From contig DAOVGD010000208.1 of the NCBI GenBank assembly GCA_030672555.1, positions 1 through 18,737 of the forward strand: a stretch of 18,737 bases of DNA. Direction: 5' to 3'. Positions 1 through 7,896 of this stretch are shown here, in pieces. Position numbers and translations under genes: made by a program. Numbering within the stretch: the first letter of the stretch is position 1; each line of letters begins with the position of its first letter. Under the pieces are notes generated by a model. That model made no database searches. It had not been told where the DNA came from and saw only the letters and a program-made list of their open reading frames with translations. Origin of the DNA: Desulfobacterales bacterium. Its GTDB lineage: Bacteria > Desulfobacterota > Desulfobacteria > Desulfobacterales > C00003106.

Positions 1-123
1 TCGTGGAGCAGTTTGGGGTTAATAATTAGTCAATTTATTGCACTTTTACGACTAATTATTAGCCATAAAATTTATATTGTCAAGGAAGAAAACGTTGAAA
101 TTGATGGTTTCCCAGGAAAATAA
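1..123 (+). CDS. C-terminal end of an unknown protein (partial, cut by window start)
   Basis: Frame 1 is open from the first base to a TAA at 121-123, giving 40 codons without a start in the window. The translation has a hydrophobic stretch (LGLIISQFIALLRLIIS, about residues 5-21) followed by a charged tail ending VEIDGFPGK, which resembles the end of a membrane-associated protein. The DNA is AT-rich, where a 40-codon open frame by chance is not very likely but is possible. An inverted repeat (17-31 with 50-64, 14 of 15 positions pairing) lies inside the frame, so the alternative is non-coding repeat DNA. I do not recognise the family. Downstream, 124-236 holds no gene that I can see. Confidence 0.35.
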   Translation, partial: SWSSLGLIISQFIALLRLIISHKIYIVKEENVEIDGFPGK

Positions 124-216
124 TCCACGAATTTAAAAAATGGTAATAACAATTATGGAGCCTTTGAATAGAGATGGCCGCGGGTTGACGGATAAAGGTT
201 CAGGGATATAAGGATG

Positions 217-249
217 GGTGCTAATGGTGTCAGGTGCTAATGGGTGACA
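217..249. repeat. Two tandem copies of a 16-17 bp unit
   Basis: GGTGCTAATGGTGTCA at 217-232 is followed directly by GGTGCTAATGGGTGACA at 233-249. The two copies differ by one inserted base and one substitution. They sit exactly where the integrase relic loses its reading frame (stop at 237-239), so the repeat probably marks the break that removed the rest of the recombinase gene. A related motif (TTGACACCTGA, with TCAGGGTCA inverted) occurs at 3466-3491. Confidence 0.5.
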
Positions 250-597
250 CCAAAGCTCTGCAAAATAGTCCACTGAGTAGTTGCGGGACATCTGAAGAGT
301 TTCCTGAGCATAGGGACATCGCAAGGATTTTGAAGTTTGGAGTTGGTGGTATTTTTGATGAAATTGAAAAACGATGCGAGGCCAGCATAGCGGGTTCTCT
401 TGGTTGATTGCTTGGCTCCTTCAGTGAGTTGAGTTAGAAACGACAGGATTTCATCCGGTGTTATGGAGTCAAGCTCCCTGTTACCAAAATCGCTACCGAA
501 TCTGGATAGAACATGCTGATAGGTCTTGATGGTATTTTTTTTTGCAATTCATTCTCTGATACTCTACACAATAATTGATCGCCTGTGATACTTTCAT
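237..597 (-). pseudogene. Tyrosine recombinase/integrase relic: N-terminal core-binding domain only, frameshifted
   Basis: An ATG at 597 on the minus strand is preceded by a near-perfect ribosome binding site (AGGAGGTGA, reverse complement at 601-609). The reading runs MKVSQAINYCVEYQRMNCKK, then shifts at a run of nine A (plus strand T 535-543). With eight A the frame continues NTIKTYQHVLSRFG..., LDSITPDEILSFLTQLTEG and RYAGLASFFNFIKN to a TAG at 237-239. This pattern matches the SAM-like N-terminal DNA-binding domain of phage-type integrases common in deltaproteobacteria. The catalytic domain with its R-H-R-Y residues is absent. The gene is therefore broken twice: a homopolymer frameshift and a 3' truncation at a tandem repeat. 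The frameshift could be a sequencing error; the truncation cannot. Confidence 0.7.
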
Positions 598-779
598 GAG
601 TCACCTCCTACTTTTGGGTTAATAAAAATTTGAGTCGACAGTATGGGCAATCGTATGGTATTAATTAGATATATTCAATAAAATTGTTTGGTTCTTGTTT
701 CACGTGTATGGCAAGCTATCCAAGATATTGCCTATGACCGTCCACGGCGTTATCTCATATAGCACCTGGAGACAAATAT

Positions 780-3359
780 ATGTCAAGAAACCGTAGCTAC
801 AAGACTTTACTACAAGAAGTCCAAGAGTTAAGGGACAAATCAGACAAGCAGGAAATAATCGTTAAGAAGCTTGATAGATTTCAAAAAGCCTATGCTGATT
901 TTATTGGAGATTCAAAACAGAATATCGGTATCCTCGTTGAACAAGCATGCAAAATTTTTGCGGGAAGCTGTTCGCTGTATAATCGTTTCAACAAGCGCAC
1001 TAAAACATTATCCGCTTTCTCATCTTCCAATTTGCCCGACAACTTCATAAAAGAAAATTTCGCTATGGGTCATGTTTGTTATGAGGAAACTCTCAAAAAG
1101 AACAATGGTCCCGTTATCTTTGAGAATCTTGAAGCGACCCCATATGCGATTACCGACCCAAATGTACAAAGACATAGGTTTAAGTCCTATATTGGGTGCC
1201 CTGTTACATTAGAAAATGAGGTTAAAGGGGCGCTTTGTGTCTATGATGTGAGACAAAGAGCTTTCAACTTGACCGATCTGAGCATCATTTCGAACTTGGC
1301 AAAACTACTATCGCTTGAAGAACAAAGGCTTGAAACCGAGAAAGCCCTGATAAAAAAGATTGCATATGAAAAAATGGTCGCCGACATTTCAACAAGAGCA
1401 ATCAATGTTGATGATACAATAAGCTTTTTAGATGAGTGTCTTTCCATCATGGGAAGTGCTCTAAATGTGGGAGGAATATTTTTCTGGGAGTACGATGCCG
1501 GTTCCGATACCTTGAGCAACATTTCTGAATGGATTATGGACGGGGTATCATCCAAGAAGGACCATTTACAGAACATCCCTGCTAAGAGTTTATCGTGGAG
1601 TTTCCAACTATTGACCAACAATGAAGTGATCAATTTCTACGATGTTGAGGATTGCCCGGATGGAGAGGAAAAGGAAATAATGCGGTTGCTTCAAATCAAA
1701 TCAGTGTTGATTGTACCGCTTTTTATCAAGAACGATTTCTACGGAATATTAGGATTTGAGGAATACGATCACCACCGAAAGTGGACAAAAGAGGATATCA
1801 AAATCTTAAGAACAGCGTCCCAGATTATCACCAAGGCTGTTGAAGGCAAACGGACGGAAGAGGAACGGGAGCGGCTCATGTCGGCCATCGAGCAAGCGGC
1901 CGAGACCATAGTGGTTACCGATAGGGAGGGAACCATTCAGTATATCAACCCCGCCTTTGATCGGATCACGGGCTACACGCGCGAGGAAGTCATCGGGCAG
2001 AATCCGCGTATCCTCAAGAGTGGCAAGCAGGACGACGCCTTCTATAAGGAATTGTGGGACACAATCACCCGCGGCGAGGTGTGGAGTGGGCGGTTCATCA
2101 ACAAGAAGAAGGATGGAACGTTCTACACCGAGGATGCGACGATATCGCCGGTCCACGACGCTACAGGCAAAATCGTCAACTATGTGGCCGTCAAACGCGA
2201 CGTCACTCATGAGATCAAGCTGGAGGAACAATTGCGCCAGGCCCAGAAAATGGAGGCCGTAGGCACCCTTGCCGGAGGCATTGCACACGACTTCAATAAC
2301 CTGCTGATGGCCATCCAGGGGATTGCCTCATTAATGCTCTACGATGTCGATTCTACACATCCGCATTACGAACGGCTACAACTGATTACAAAACAGGTCC
2401 GGAGGGGAGCCAATCTTACCGCCCAGCTTCTCGGATATGCGAGAAAGGGAAAATATGAGGTAAAACCTATCAACCTAACCCGGATAGTGGAAGAAACCTC
2501 TGATACTTTTGGCAGGATACATAAGGAGATCACGATTCATCGAAAATTAACTGAGGACTTATCCAGTATAGAGGCAGATCAGTCCCAAATTGAGCAGATC
2601 CTACTTAATCTTTATATAAATGCCTCGGGGGCCATGCCTGGTGGAGGAACGCTTATCTTAAAGACTATGAATGTAACTCACAAAGATATGAAGGGCAATT
2701 TGTATGATCCAAGGCCGGGCAGCTATGTCTTATTAGCTGTAACCGATACAGGCATAGGTATGGACAAAGAGACCATGGAGCGAATCTTTGAACCTTTCTT
2801 TACGACCAAAGAAATGGGAAGAGGCACAGGTCTTGGATTGGCTTCTGCGTACGGGATCATCAAGGGCCATCGCGGATACATCCATGTGGAGTCTGAGAAA
2901 GGACGTGGCACAACCTTCAGCATTTATCTCCCTACATCAGATAAAAAAGTCGAGACCGTTGTCAAGCCTGCCAAACACGTTATAGAGGGAAGCGGCACCA
3001 TACTCCTTATAGACGATGAAGCCTCGGTATTAAACGTAGGTGTCAGGATGCTGGAGGTGCTAGGATACACCGTACTTGAGGCCAAAAGCGGCAGAAAGGC
3101 AATTGAAACCTATAAAGCAAACAAGGATACCATTGATCTGGTCATCCTCGACATGATCATGCCGGACATGGGTGGTGGCGAGATCTATGATAGAATGAAA
3201 GAGATCAGTCCCGATGTAAAGGTACTCCTTTCAAGCGGATACAGTATAGAAGGCCAGGCGACCGAGATATTGGAACAAGGCTGTGATGGTTTTATACAGA
3301 AACCCTTTGATATGGCAGAGCTGTCTGGGAAGATTAGAGGGTTTCTCGATAAGGAATAG
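780..3359 (+). CDS. Hybrid sensor histidine kinase (GAF-GAF-PAS-HisKA-HATPase-REC), cytoplasmic
   Basis: 859 residues. After a short coiled N-terminus come two GAF-like sensor domains (about 30-185 and 200-355), a PAS domain (about 362-485, with ITGYTREEVIGQNPRIL) and a HisKA dimerisation helix whose H-box GGIAHDFNNLL carries the phospho-acceptor His503. The ATPase domain (about 600-722) has an N-box NASGAMPGGG, G1 DTGIGM, F-box FEPFFTTK and G2 GTGLGLA. The receiver domain (about 743-857) has the acidic pair IDD, phospho-acceptor Asp791 in VILDMIMPDMGG, and the conserved Ser and Lys in LLSSGYS and QKPF. No membrane segment is visible, so it should sense a cytoplasmic signal, possibly a small ligand or redox state through the GAF domains. 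All catalytic residues are present. No DNA-binding response regulator lies beside it, so the output partner is unknown. The ribosome binding site is weak (CTGGAGA, about 8 bases before ATG). The PAS/H-box part is much GC-richer than the rest. Confidence 0.93.
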   Translation: MSRNRSYKTLLQEVQELRDKSDKQEIIVKKLDRFQKAYADFIGDSKQNIGILVEQACKIFAGSCSLYNRFNKRTKTLSAFSSSNLPDNFIKENFAMGHVCYEETLKKNNGPVIFENLEATPYAITDPNVQRHRFKSYIGCPVTLENEVKGALCVYDVRQRAFNLTDLSIISNLAKLLSLEEQRLETEKALIKKIAYEKMVADISTRAINVDDTISFLDECLSIMGSALNVGGIFFWEYDAGSDTLSNISEWIMDGVSSKKDHLQNIPAKSLSWSFQLLTNNEVINFYDVEDCPDGEEKEIMRLLQIKSVLIVPLFIKNDFYGILGFEEYDHHRKWTKEDIKILRTASQIITKAVEGKRTEEERERLMSAIEQAAETIVVTDREGTIQYINPAFDRITGYTREEVIGQNPRILKSGKQDDAFYKELWDTITRGEVWSGRFINKKKDGTFYTEDATISPVHDATGKIVNYVAVKRDVTHEIKLEEQLRQAQKMEAVGTLAGGIAHDFNNLLMAIQGIASLMLYDVDSTHPHYERLQLITKQVRRGANLTAQLLGYARKGKYEVKPINLTRIVEETSDTFGRIHKEITIHRKLTEDLSSIEADQSQIEQILLNLYINASGAMPGGGTLILKTMNVTHKDMKGNLYDPRPGSYVLLAVTDTGIGMDKETMERIFEPFFTTKEMGRGTGLGLASAYGIIKGHRGYIHVESEKGRGTTFSIYLPTSDKKVETVVKPAKHVIEGSGTILLIDDEASVLNVGVRMLEVLGYTVLEAKSGRKAIETYKANKDTIDLVILDMIMPDMGGGEIYDRMKEISPDVKVLLSSGYSIEGQATEILEQGCDGFIQKPFDMAELSGKIRGFLDKE

Positions 3360-3534
3360 AGTCAATGTTCACGATTTCGGCCACCCGTTCGAAATGACAA
3401 CTTGCCATATGTTTTATGTTCGCCGTTTACAACATACCTGCTATGTATACGTAACAAAATAGTGATTGACACCTGATGTTGTCAGGGTCAGTATCTGTCT
3501 GTTTTCTTTATTGATTTGGAGAAAGGAGACGAAG

Positions 3535-3837
3535 ATGACCCAAGACAGCAATGTTGATTTCCCGTCGGAATTATTTTCGATATCACAAAGATATCATGAT
3601 GGGTTTGACCGACCAAAGAAGGTTTCTTCCCACCCTGTTTCTGCGACATTTCCTTCCTTTTTGACCCTGTCCACTAACTGTCACACGAAGGCCAACAGGC
3701 TTGATATAGTTTTGCGTCGACTTTCGGCGATGGAGCTTCCCGGGAAGAAGCATGTGGAGGACTACCTTCGGCATTTATACCGCCACAATTGCAATGCAAT
3801 ACTACAAAAGGAATGCAAATTTTGTTCTGGCGCTTGA
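3535..3837 (+). CDS. Small hypothetical protein, 100 aa, probably truncated by a palindromic element
   Basis: I chose the ATG at 3535 because GAAAGGAGA (3521-3529) is a good ribosome binding site about six bases upstream. A TTG at 3466 in the same frame would add 23 residues without a ribosome binding site. The product has a low-complexity N-terminal half (FPSELFSISQRYHDGFDRPKK) and a basic, Cys-containing end (HVEDYLRHLYRHNCNAILQ, then CKFC). There is no signal peptide and no family that I recognise. The TGA stop (3835-3837) is part of the terminal TTGAG of the MITE-like element starting at 3834, so the original C-terminus may have been cut off by the insertion. It may not be expressed. Confidence 0.4.
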   Translation: MTQDSNVDFPSELFSISQRYHDGFDRPKKVSSHPVSATFPSFLTLSTNCHTKANRLDIVLRRLSAMELPGKKHVEDYLRHLYRHNCNAILQKECKFCSGA

Positions 3838-4088
3838 GCCCTTTGTAAAACGTAACATTTTTTGTCAGGCAAGCCTCCGGCCCGTGGGGCCTACGCCCCG
3901 GAGGGGAAGGCAAGAATTTTAACCCCGTTAGTTAACGGGACAAACCTCCGGAATATATTCGGTATTTCGAGGATAGTGCTGACGCTTCACTTCGTGCAAA
4001 ATTTGAAGCTCTCCGAGGCGTAGGCTCTCTACAAGCCGGAGGTCTGACGCCGCATCACGGGAAAATGGGAGTTTTTCAATGGTCTCAA
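3834..4088. mobile_element. MITE-like palindromic element, copy 1 (no coding capacity)
   Basis: The ends are imperfect terminal inverted repeats: TTGAGCCCTTTGTAAAAC on the left, and on the right the complement of TTGAGACCATTGAAAAAC (15 of 18 positions match). Right-hand 46 bases match copy 2 (12996-13168) with three differences, and the GAATA..GGTATTT.GAGGAT middle is shared. The interior adds nested pairings: CCTCCGGC (3874-3881) with GCCGGAGG (4035-4042), a 15-base pair of 3889-3903 with 4011-4025 (one mismatch), and a local hairpin CCCGTTA/TAACGGG (3924-3930, 3933-3939). No transposase is encoded, so any movement would need an enzyme elsewhere. The element lies 49 bases beyond the 3' end of rseP, and its foldback structure could protect or end the operon transcript. 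No clear target duplication is seen. Confidence 0.75.
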
Positions 4089-4137
4089 AAAGGATTTGCC
4101 CCAACTTATTGAGAACTTACAAGTGTCCTTTTGCAAC

Positions 4138-5202
4138 TTACTCAAAAAACACCCGCATAATATCATTGTAGATCACGTACATCATCAAAAGCCCGAGTAT
4201 GAACAGGCCCACGCGTTGTGCAGCCTCGCGTATCTTGACGCTGACGGGTTTTCTCGTTACCGCTTCGATAAAGAAGAAGAGAAGATGACCGCCGTCCAAT
4301 ACCGGAATAGGCAGGAGATTTAGAAGGCCCAGTTCTATACTTAAAAACGCAATGAAAAAGATGAGGTTTACAATGCCGGCTTCAGCCTGTTGGCCCGCCA
4401 TCTGGGCAATCATGATCGGACCGCCAAGGGTTTTGGTCGAAAGTTTTCCCTGGATCATCTTGAGGATGCTCAGGTAGGTCAGCCGTGATATCTCCCAGAC
4501 ACGATAGAGACTCTCCCCCACGGCCTGAAAAGGATTCAGGTCTTTTGTTTCAAAACGTCCGGAAGGTGTAATACCTATAACATATCGGTCTATATCTTCC
4601 CCGAACAGATTGTGGGAAGCAACCAACTCCGGAACAATATCCAGATATATGATCTTTTCTGCACGGTGCACCTCAAGTCGCAACGGAAGCCCCTTGCTCC
4701 CCTTGATTAACGCTGCCATATCTTCCCAGTTTACAACCTGTTTCCCATCAACCACAGCGATAAGATCGTTCGGTTGAAGTCCTACCTTTTCCGCGGGACG
4801 TCCCTCCTGAACAGCGCCGATCTCCGGGAGAAGGATTGGAAGGCCTGAGATCATGAAAAAGCCGGCAAAGATGACAATTGCTAAAAAAAGATTAAAAAGA
4901 GGACCTGCCGCCACAATAAGAATACGTCGGCCAACGCTCTTGTGGGAAAATGATAGTTCCTTTTGTTCTTCCGTGATTTCCGCTTCCGGTGATTCCCCTA
5001 CCAGTTTGACATACCCCCCCAGGGGAATGGCGGATACGCGGTATTCCGTCATACCGATCTGTTTTCCGAGCAATTTGGGGCCGAATCCGAGTGAAAACTT
5101 TTCCACACCAACCCCGAGGAGCTTGGCCAAAAGGAAGTGTCCGAACTCATGAATAAATATTAAAATACCAAGGACTACAACAAATGAAATAATGTTCGTC
5201 AT
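4138..5202 (-). CDS. rseP: RIP metalloprotease RseP (site-2 protease)
   Basis: 354 residues. This is an inner-membrane zinc protease that cuts transmembrane anti-sigma factors and signal-peptide remnants within the membrane. The first membrane helix carries the zinc-binding HEFGH (His18, Glu19, His22), and the third ligand is in the C-terminal VLDGGH motif (Asp303). A GFGP/PLGGYVKL region follows the active site, and one PDZ domain lies at about 120-200 (GAVQEGRPAEKVGLQPNDLI). E. coli RseP has two PDZ domains and is about 450 residues; the single-PDZ form of about 350 is usual in many other phyla. It is the last gene of the operon. Its ATG shares ATGA with the dxr stop, so translation is probably coupled. 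An adjacent substrate (RseA-like) is not in the window. Confidence 0.95.
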   Translation of the reverse strand: MTNIISFVVVLGILIFIHEFGHFLLAKLLGVGVEKFSLGFGPKLLGKQIGMTEYRVSAIPLGGYVKLVGESPEAEITEEQKELSFSHKSVGRRILIVAAGPLFNLFLAIVIFAGFFMISGLPILLPEIGAVQEGRPAEKVGLQPNDLIAVVDGKQVVNWEDMAALIKGSKGLPLRLEVHRAEKIIYLDIVPELVASHNLFGEDIDRYVIGITPSGRFETKDLNPFQAVGESLYRVWEISRLTYLSILKMIQGKLSTKTLGGPIMIAQMAGQQAEAGIVNLIFFIAFLSIELGLLNLLPIPVLDGGHLLFFFIEAVTRKPVSVKIREAAQRVGLFILGLLMMYVIYNDIMRVFFE

Positions 5203-6362
5203 AAGATTTTCTCTTCTGTATATTCCCGTGCCCAGGCATCCGCTGCAAGTATATCATCAAGCTTCGGATTTTGCACCATCCTGTGGGAGGCCATCGCCTT
5301 CCGGATCAAATCCGGGATCTGCACAAGATTGATACGGTGATCTAAAAACGCGGTCACCGCAACCTCGTTGGCCGCGTTTAAAACAGCCGGCACAGTCCCA
5401 CCGGTCTTGCACGCATCAAAGGCAAGGCCGAGGCATGGAAATTTTTTAAGGTCAGGTTTTCTGAACGTAAGTTGTCCCATTTCAAAAAAATCAGGCCCGG
5501 GCAAATTGAGGGGAAGACGCTCCGGATATGCCAGGGCATAAGCGATGGGGGTTCGCATATCCGGCACCCCGAGTTGGGCGATCACAGAGCCATCACAATA
5601 CTCCACCATTGAATGAACAATGCTCTGAGGATGTATATGGACGTCAATGATCTCTTCGGATATGCCAAAAAGCCACCGTGCCTCAATCACCTCCAGCCCC
5701 TTATTCATCAGTGTTGCTGAATCAATAGTAATCTTGGCCCCCATATCCCATGTCGGATGTCGGAGAGCATCTTCCGGTGTAATCGAAGCAAGATCCTCCA
5801 TAGGGACATCTAAGAACGGCCCGCCGGACGCAGTGAGAATAATCCTTCGGATGTCATCCTTCTTGTGGCCGAGCAGTGATTGAAATATGGCGCTATGTTC
5901 ACTATCGATAGGGATAATGTCTACCCTGTTTTTACGGGCCGCGTCCATCATCAGCTCGCCGGACGTCACCAATGCTTCTTTGTTGGCCAGAGCGATCTGT
6001 TTGCCGGCGGAAATCCCGGCCAGCGTGGGAACAAGCCCTGAGGAACCGACCATGGCTGACACCAGCATGTCGGCATCGGCAATAGAGGCAGCGTATTTGT
6101 ACCCTTCAGGGCCATAAAGGACCTCGGTATTAACCCCCCGGGGTAGTTTTTCGCTCAAAAGAACGGCATGTTCCTCATCAAGGACTACTGCTGTTTCCGG
6201 CTTGAATTGCTTGATCTGTTTTGCCAGCAGATCGACATTCTTTCCGGCCGCCAGGGCTACCACGGCAAACCGTTCCGGAAACTGCTCTACTATGTGCAGG
6301 ACATTGCTCCCTATGGAACCGGTGGAACCAAGTATAGAAAGACGCTTCAACTTATCAGCCAT
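5199..6362 (-). CDS. dxr: 1-deoxy-D-xylulose 5-phosphate reductoisomerase
   Basis: 387 residues, normal length. Catalyses the NADPH-dependent rearrangement and reduction of DXP to 2-C-methyl-D-erythritol 4-phosphate, the committed step of the MEP isoprenoid pathway. The N-terminal Rossmann motif is GSTGSIG (residues 12-18). The metal-binding stretch IPIDSEHSAIFQ has Asp153 and Glu155, and SATLMNKGLEVIEA is the second conserved catalytic block. It feeds isopentenyl units to UppS encoded two genes upstream. The start overlaps the end of cdsA by 16 bases and the stop overlaps the rseP start by four, both consistent with co-transcription. Nothing unusual. Confidence 0.97.
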   Translation of the reverse strand: MADKLKRLSILGSTGSIGSNVLHIVEQFPERFAVVALAAGKNVDLLAKQIKQFKPETAVVLDEEHAVLLSEKLPRGVNTEVLYGPEGYKYAASIADADMLVSAMVGSSGLVPTLAGISAGKQIALANKEALVTSGELMMDAARKNRVDIIPIDSEHSAIFQSLLGHKKDDIRRIILTASGGPFLDVPMEDLASITPEDALRHPTWDMGAKITIDSATLMNKGLEVIEARWLFGISEEIIDVHIHPQSIVHSMVEYCDGSVIAQLGVPDMRTPIAYALAYPERLPLNLPGPDFFEMGQLTFRKPDLKKFPCLGLAFDACKTGGTVPAVLNAANEVAVTAFLDHRINLVQIPDLIRKAMASHRMVQNPKLDDILAADAWAREYTEEKIL

Positions 6363-7147
6363 ACTTTATAATAATATACTATTGGAGCAACAAATAAAAG
6401 GGCATCTATTCTATCCAGTATCCCTCCGTGACCAGGCAGAAGCCTCCCGGAGTCTTTGATATTCATCGATCTTTTGATCATCGATTCTACCAGATCACCG
6501 ATCCCTCCAAATATGCCCATGCACATGGTCAGCACAATTAGATGTAACCACGCGAGTTCTGTGAAGAATAATGTTTTAAAAAGAGCTCCCACAAAGAGGG
6601 CTCCTAACAGTCCGCCTGCAGCGCCTTCCCAGGTCTTTTTTGGACTCACCGCTGGGTACAGCTTGTGCCTGCCTGCATAGGTTCCGACATAATAGGCGCC
6701 GGTATCAAGGGCAAACACCACGAACAGGGCAAAAAAAGTCCACGCAATTCCGTTGTCTTGATTCCGGATGAGGATTAAGTGGGCCAAAAAAAACGGGATA
6801 TAGATCACACCAAAAATTAGCCGTGCAAGGATATCAGATATCGAATCCCCTTTCCCAAATCGTAAAAGAAGGACAATGGAAATCCCTATGAAAAGGATCG
6901 CAATTACAGCAGAAGCTGCTTGAACGCCATAAATATAGAGTACGCTCAACAACAAAAATCCGGCAACCAGGCCCGTCCACCTGAAGATATCTTGACCGGT
7001 GGGCAACACCATAACGTAATACTCCCACAATCCAAGTAGAGAGACTACTACTACCAGCATAGCAAAGGCAGGCTCTCCCCCATAACGGATCAGCACAATC
7101 AACAATGGAAGGACAACGATTGCTGTGAGCCAACGTTTTAGGTGCAT
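6347..7147 (-). CDS. cdsA: Phosphatidate cytidylyltransferase (CDP-diacylglycerol synthase)
   Basis: 266 residues with about seven to eight hydrophobic helices, so an integral inner-membrane protein. It makes CDP-diacylglycerol from phosphatidic acid and CTP, the entry point to all major phospholipids. The C-terminal signature is clear: NIKDSGRLLPGHGGILDRID, followed by a final membrane segment. VSPKKTWEGAAGG, also conserved in the family, lies about 70 residues upstream. It overlaps uppS by 10 bases and dxr by 16, tightly packed as in many bacterial operons of this type. Length and motifs are ordinary for the family. Confidence 0.96.
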   Translation of the reverse strand: MHLKRWLTAIVVLPLLIVLIRYGGEPAFAMLVVVVSLLGLWEYYVMVLPTGQDIFRWTGLVAGFLLLSVLYIYGVQAASAVIAILFIGISIVLLLRFGKGDSISDILARLIFGVIYIPFFLAHLILIRNQDNGIAWTFFALFVVFALDTGAYYVGTYAGRHKLYPAVSPKKTWEGAAGGLLGALFVGALFKTLFFTELAWLHLIVLTMCMGIFGGIGDLVESMIKRSMNIKDSGRLLPGHGGILDRIDALLFVAPIVYYYKVWLIS

Positions 7148-7896
7148 GATTTTGCCTTCTGTTCCCCTGTCATTCCAAATCTTCTCTCCCTTTTCTGGTA
7201 ATCGCGGATGGCCTCTAATAAAGCCTCCTTTCGGAAATCAGGCCACAAGGTGTCTGTTACATAGATCTCCGAATACGCGATCTGCCAGAGGAGAAAATTG
7301 CTTATCCTTATCTCTCCGCTGGTTCGGATCAAAAGGTCCGGGTCCGGCATCCCCTTTGTGTAAAGGTATTCGGAAAACAGGCCTGGCGTGATGTCGCCGA
7401 GCTCTAATGTCCCCTTTTGTACATCTAAGGCAACTTTTTGGACTGCCTCAACAATCTCATCCCGGCTTCCATAACTCAGCGCAAGATTCAGAAGCATACC
7501 TCTGTTATGTTGTGTCGCTGTTTTAGTCTCTCTCAAAGTAACCTGAACGTCCTCAGGAAGTCGCTCGATTTGGCCTATTGCGTTAAAACGAATGTTGTTT
7601 TCCAGCATTTCTTGGCGTTCGGATTTGAGAAACTTTTTCAGAAGGGCCATGAGTGATTTGATTTCATATTGAGGGCGACGCCAGTTCTCCGTGGAAAAAG
7701 CATATAAGGTCAAAATCTTGATGCCGATTTCCCGGCAAGCTCGAACAATAACGCGGACTGATTCAGCCCCTTCCTGATGACCCTTTATGCGGTTTAAGGC
7801 GCGTTTTTTAGCCCAGCGGCCATTACCATCCATAATAATGGCAATATGGTGTGGAAGTTTTTGCGATTTTGGCAAGGATGTGGGATTAGAACTCAA
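7138..7896 (-). CDS. uppS: Isoprenyl transferase (undecaprenyl diphosphate synthase)
   Basis: 252 residues. A soluble cis-prenyltransferase that condenses isopentenyl diphosphate onto farnesyl diphosphate to give the C55 carrier lipid for peptidoglycan and O-antigen. The catalytic block IAIIMDGNGRWA holds Asp23. Other family marks are LYAFSTENWRRP, the basic RTSGEIRISNFLLWQ diphosphate-binding region and YSEIYVTDTLWPDF. The start overlaps the end of frr by 11 bases. A few residues before the conserved block (SSNPTSLPKSQK) are variable in the family, so the true start could be slightly internal. The enzyme links the MEP step (dxr) with envelope synthesis. Confidence 0.96.
   Translation of the reverse strand: MSSNPTSLPKSQKLPHHIAIIMDGNGRWAKKRALNRIKGHQEGAESVRVIVRACREIGIKILTLYAFSTENWRRPQYEIKSLMALLKKFLKSERQEMLENNIRFNAIGQIERLPEDVQVTLRETKTATQHNRGMLLNLALSYGSRDEIVEAVQKVALDVQKGTLELGDITPGLFSEYLYTKGMPDPDLLIRTSGEIRISNFLLWQIAYSEIYVTDTLWPDFRKEALLEAIRDYQKRERRFGMTGEQKAKSCT

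Noticed and set aside
133..324. 63-codon minus-strand ORF near the window start
   Set aside because: It is a different frame of the integrase relic and the tandem repeat, without a ribosome binding site.
1806..2288. 160-codon open frame antisense to the hybrid kinase, and a 101-codon plus-strand frame at 1957-2262
   Set aside because: Both lie in the GC-rich PAS block where stop codons are rare in all frames; they have no ribosome binding site, and the kinase frame has full domain motifs there.
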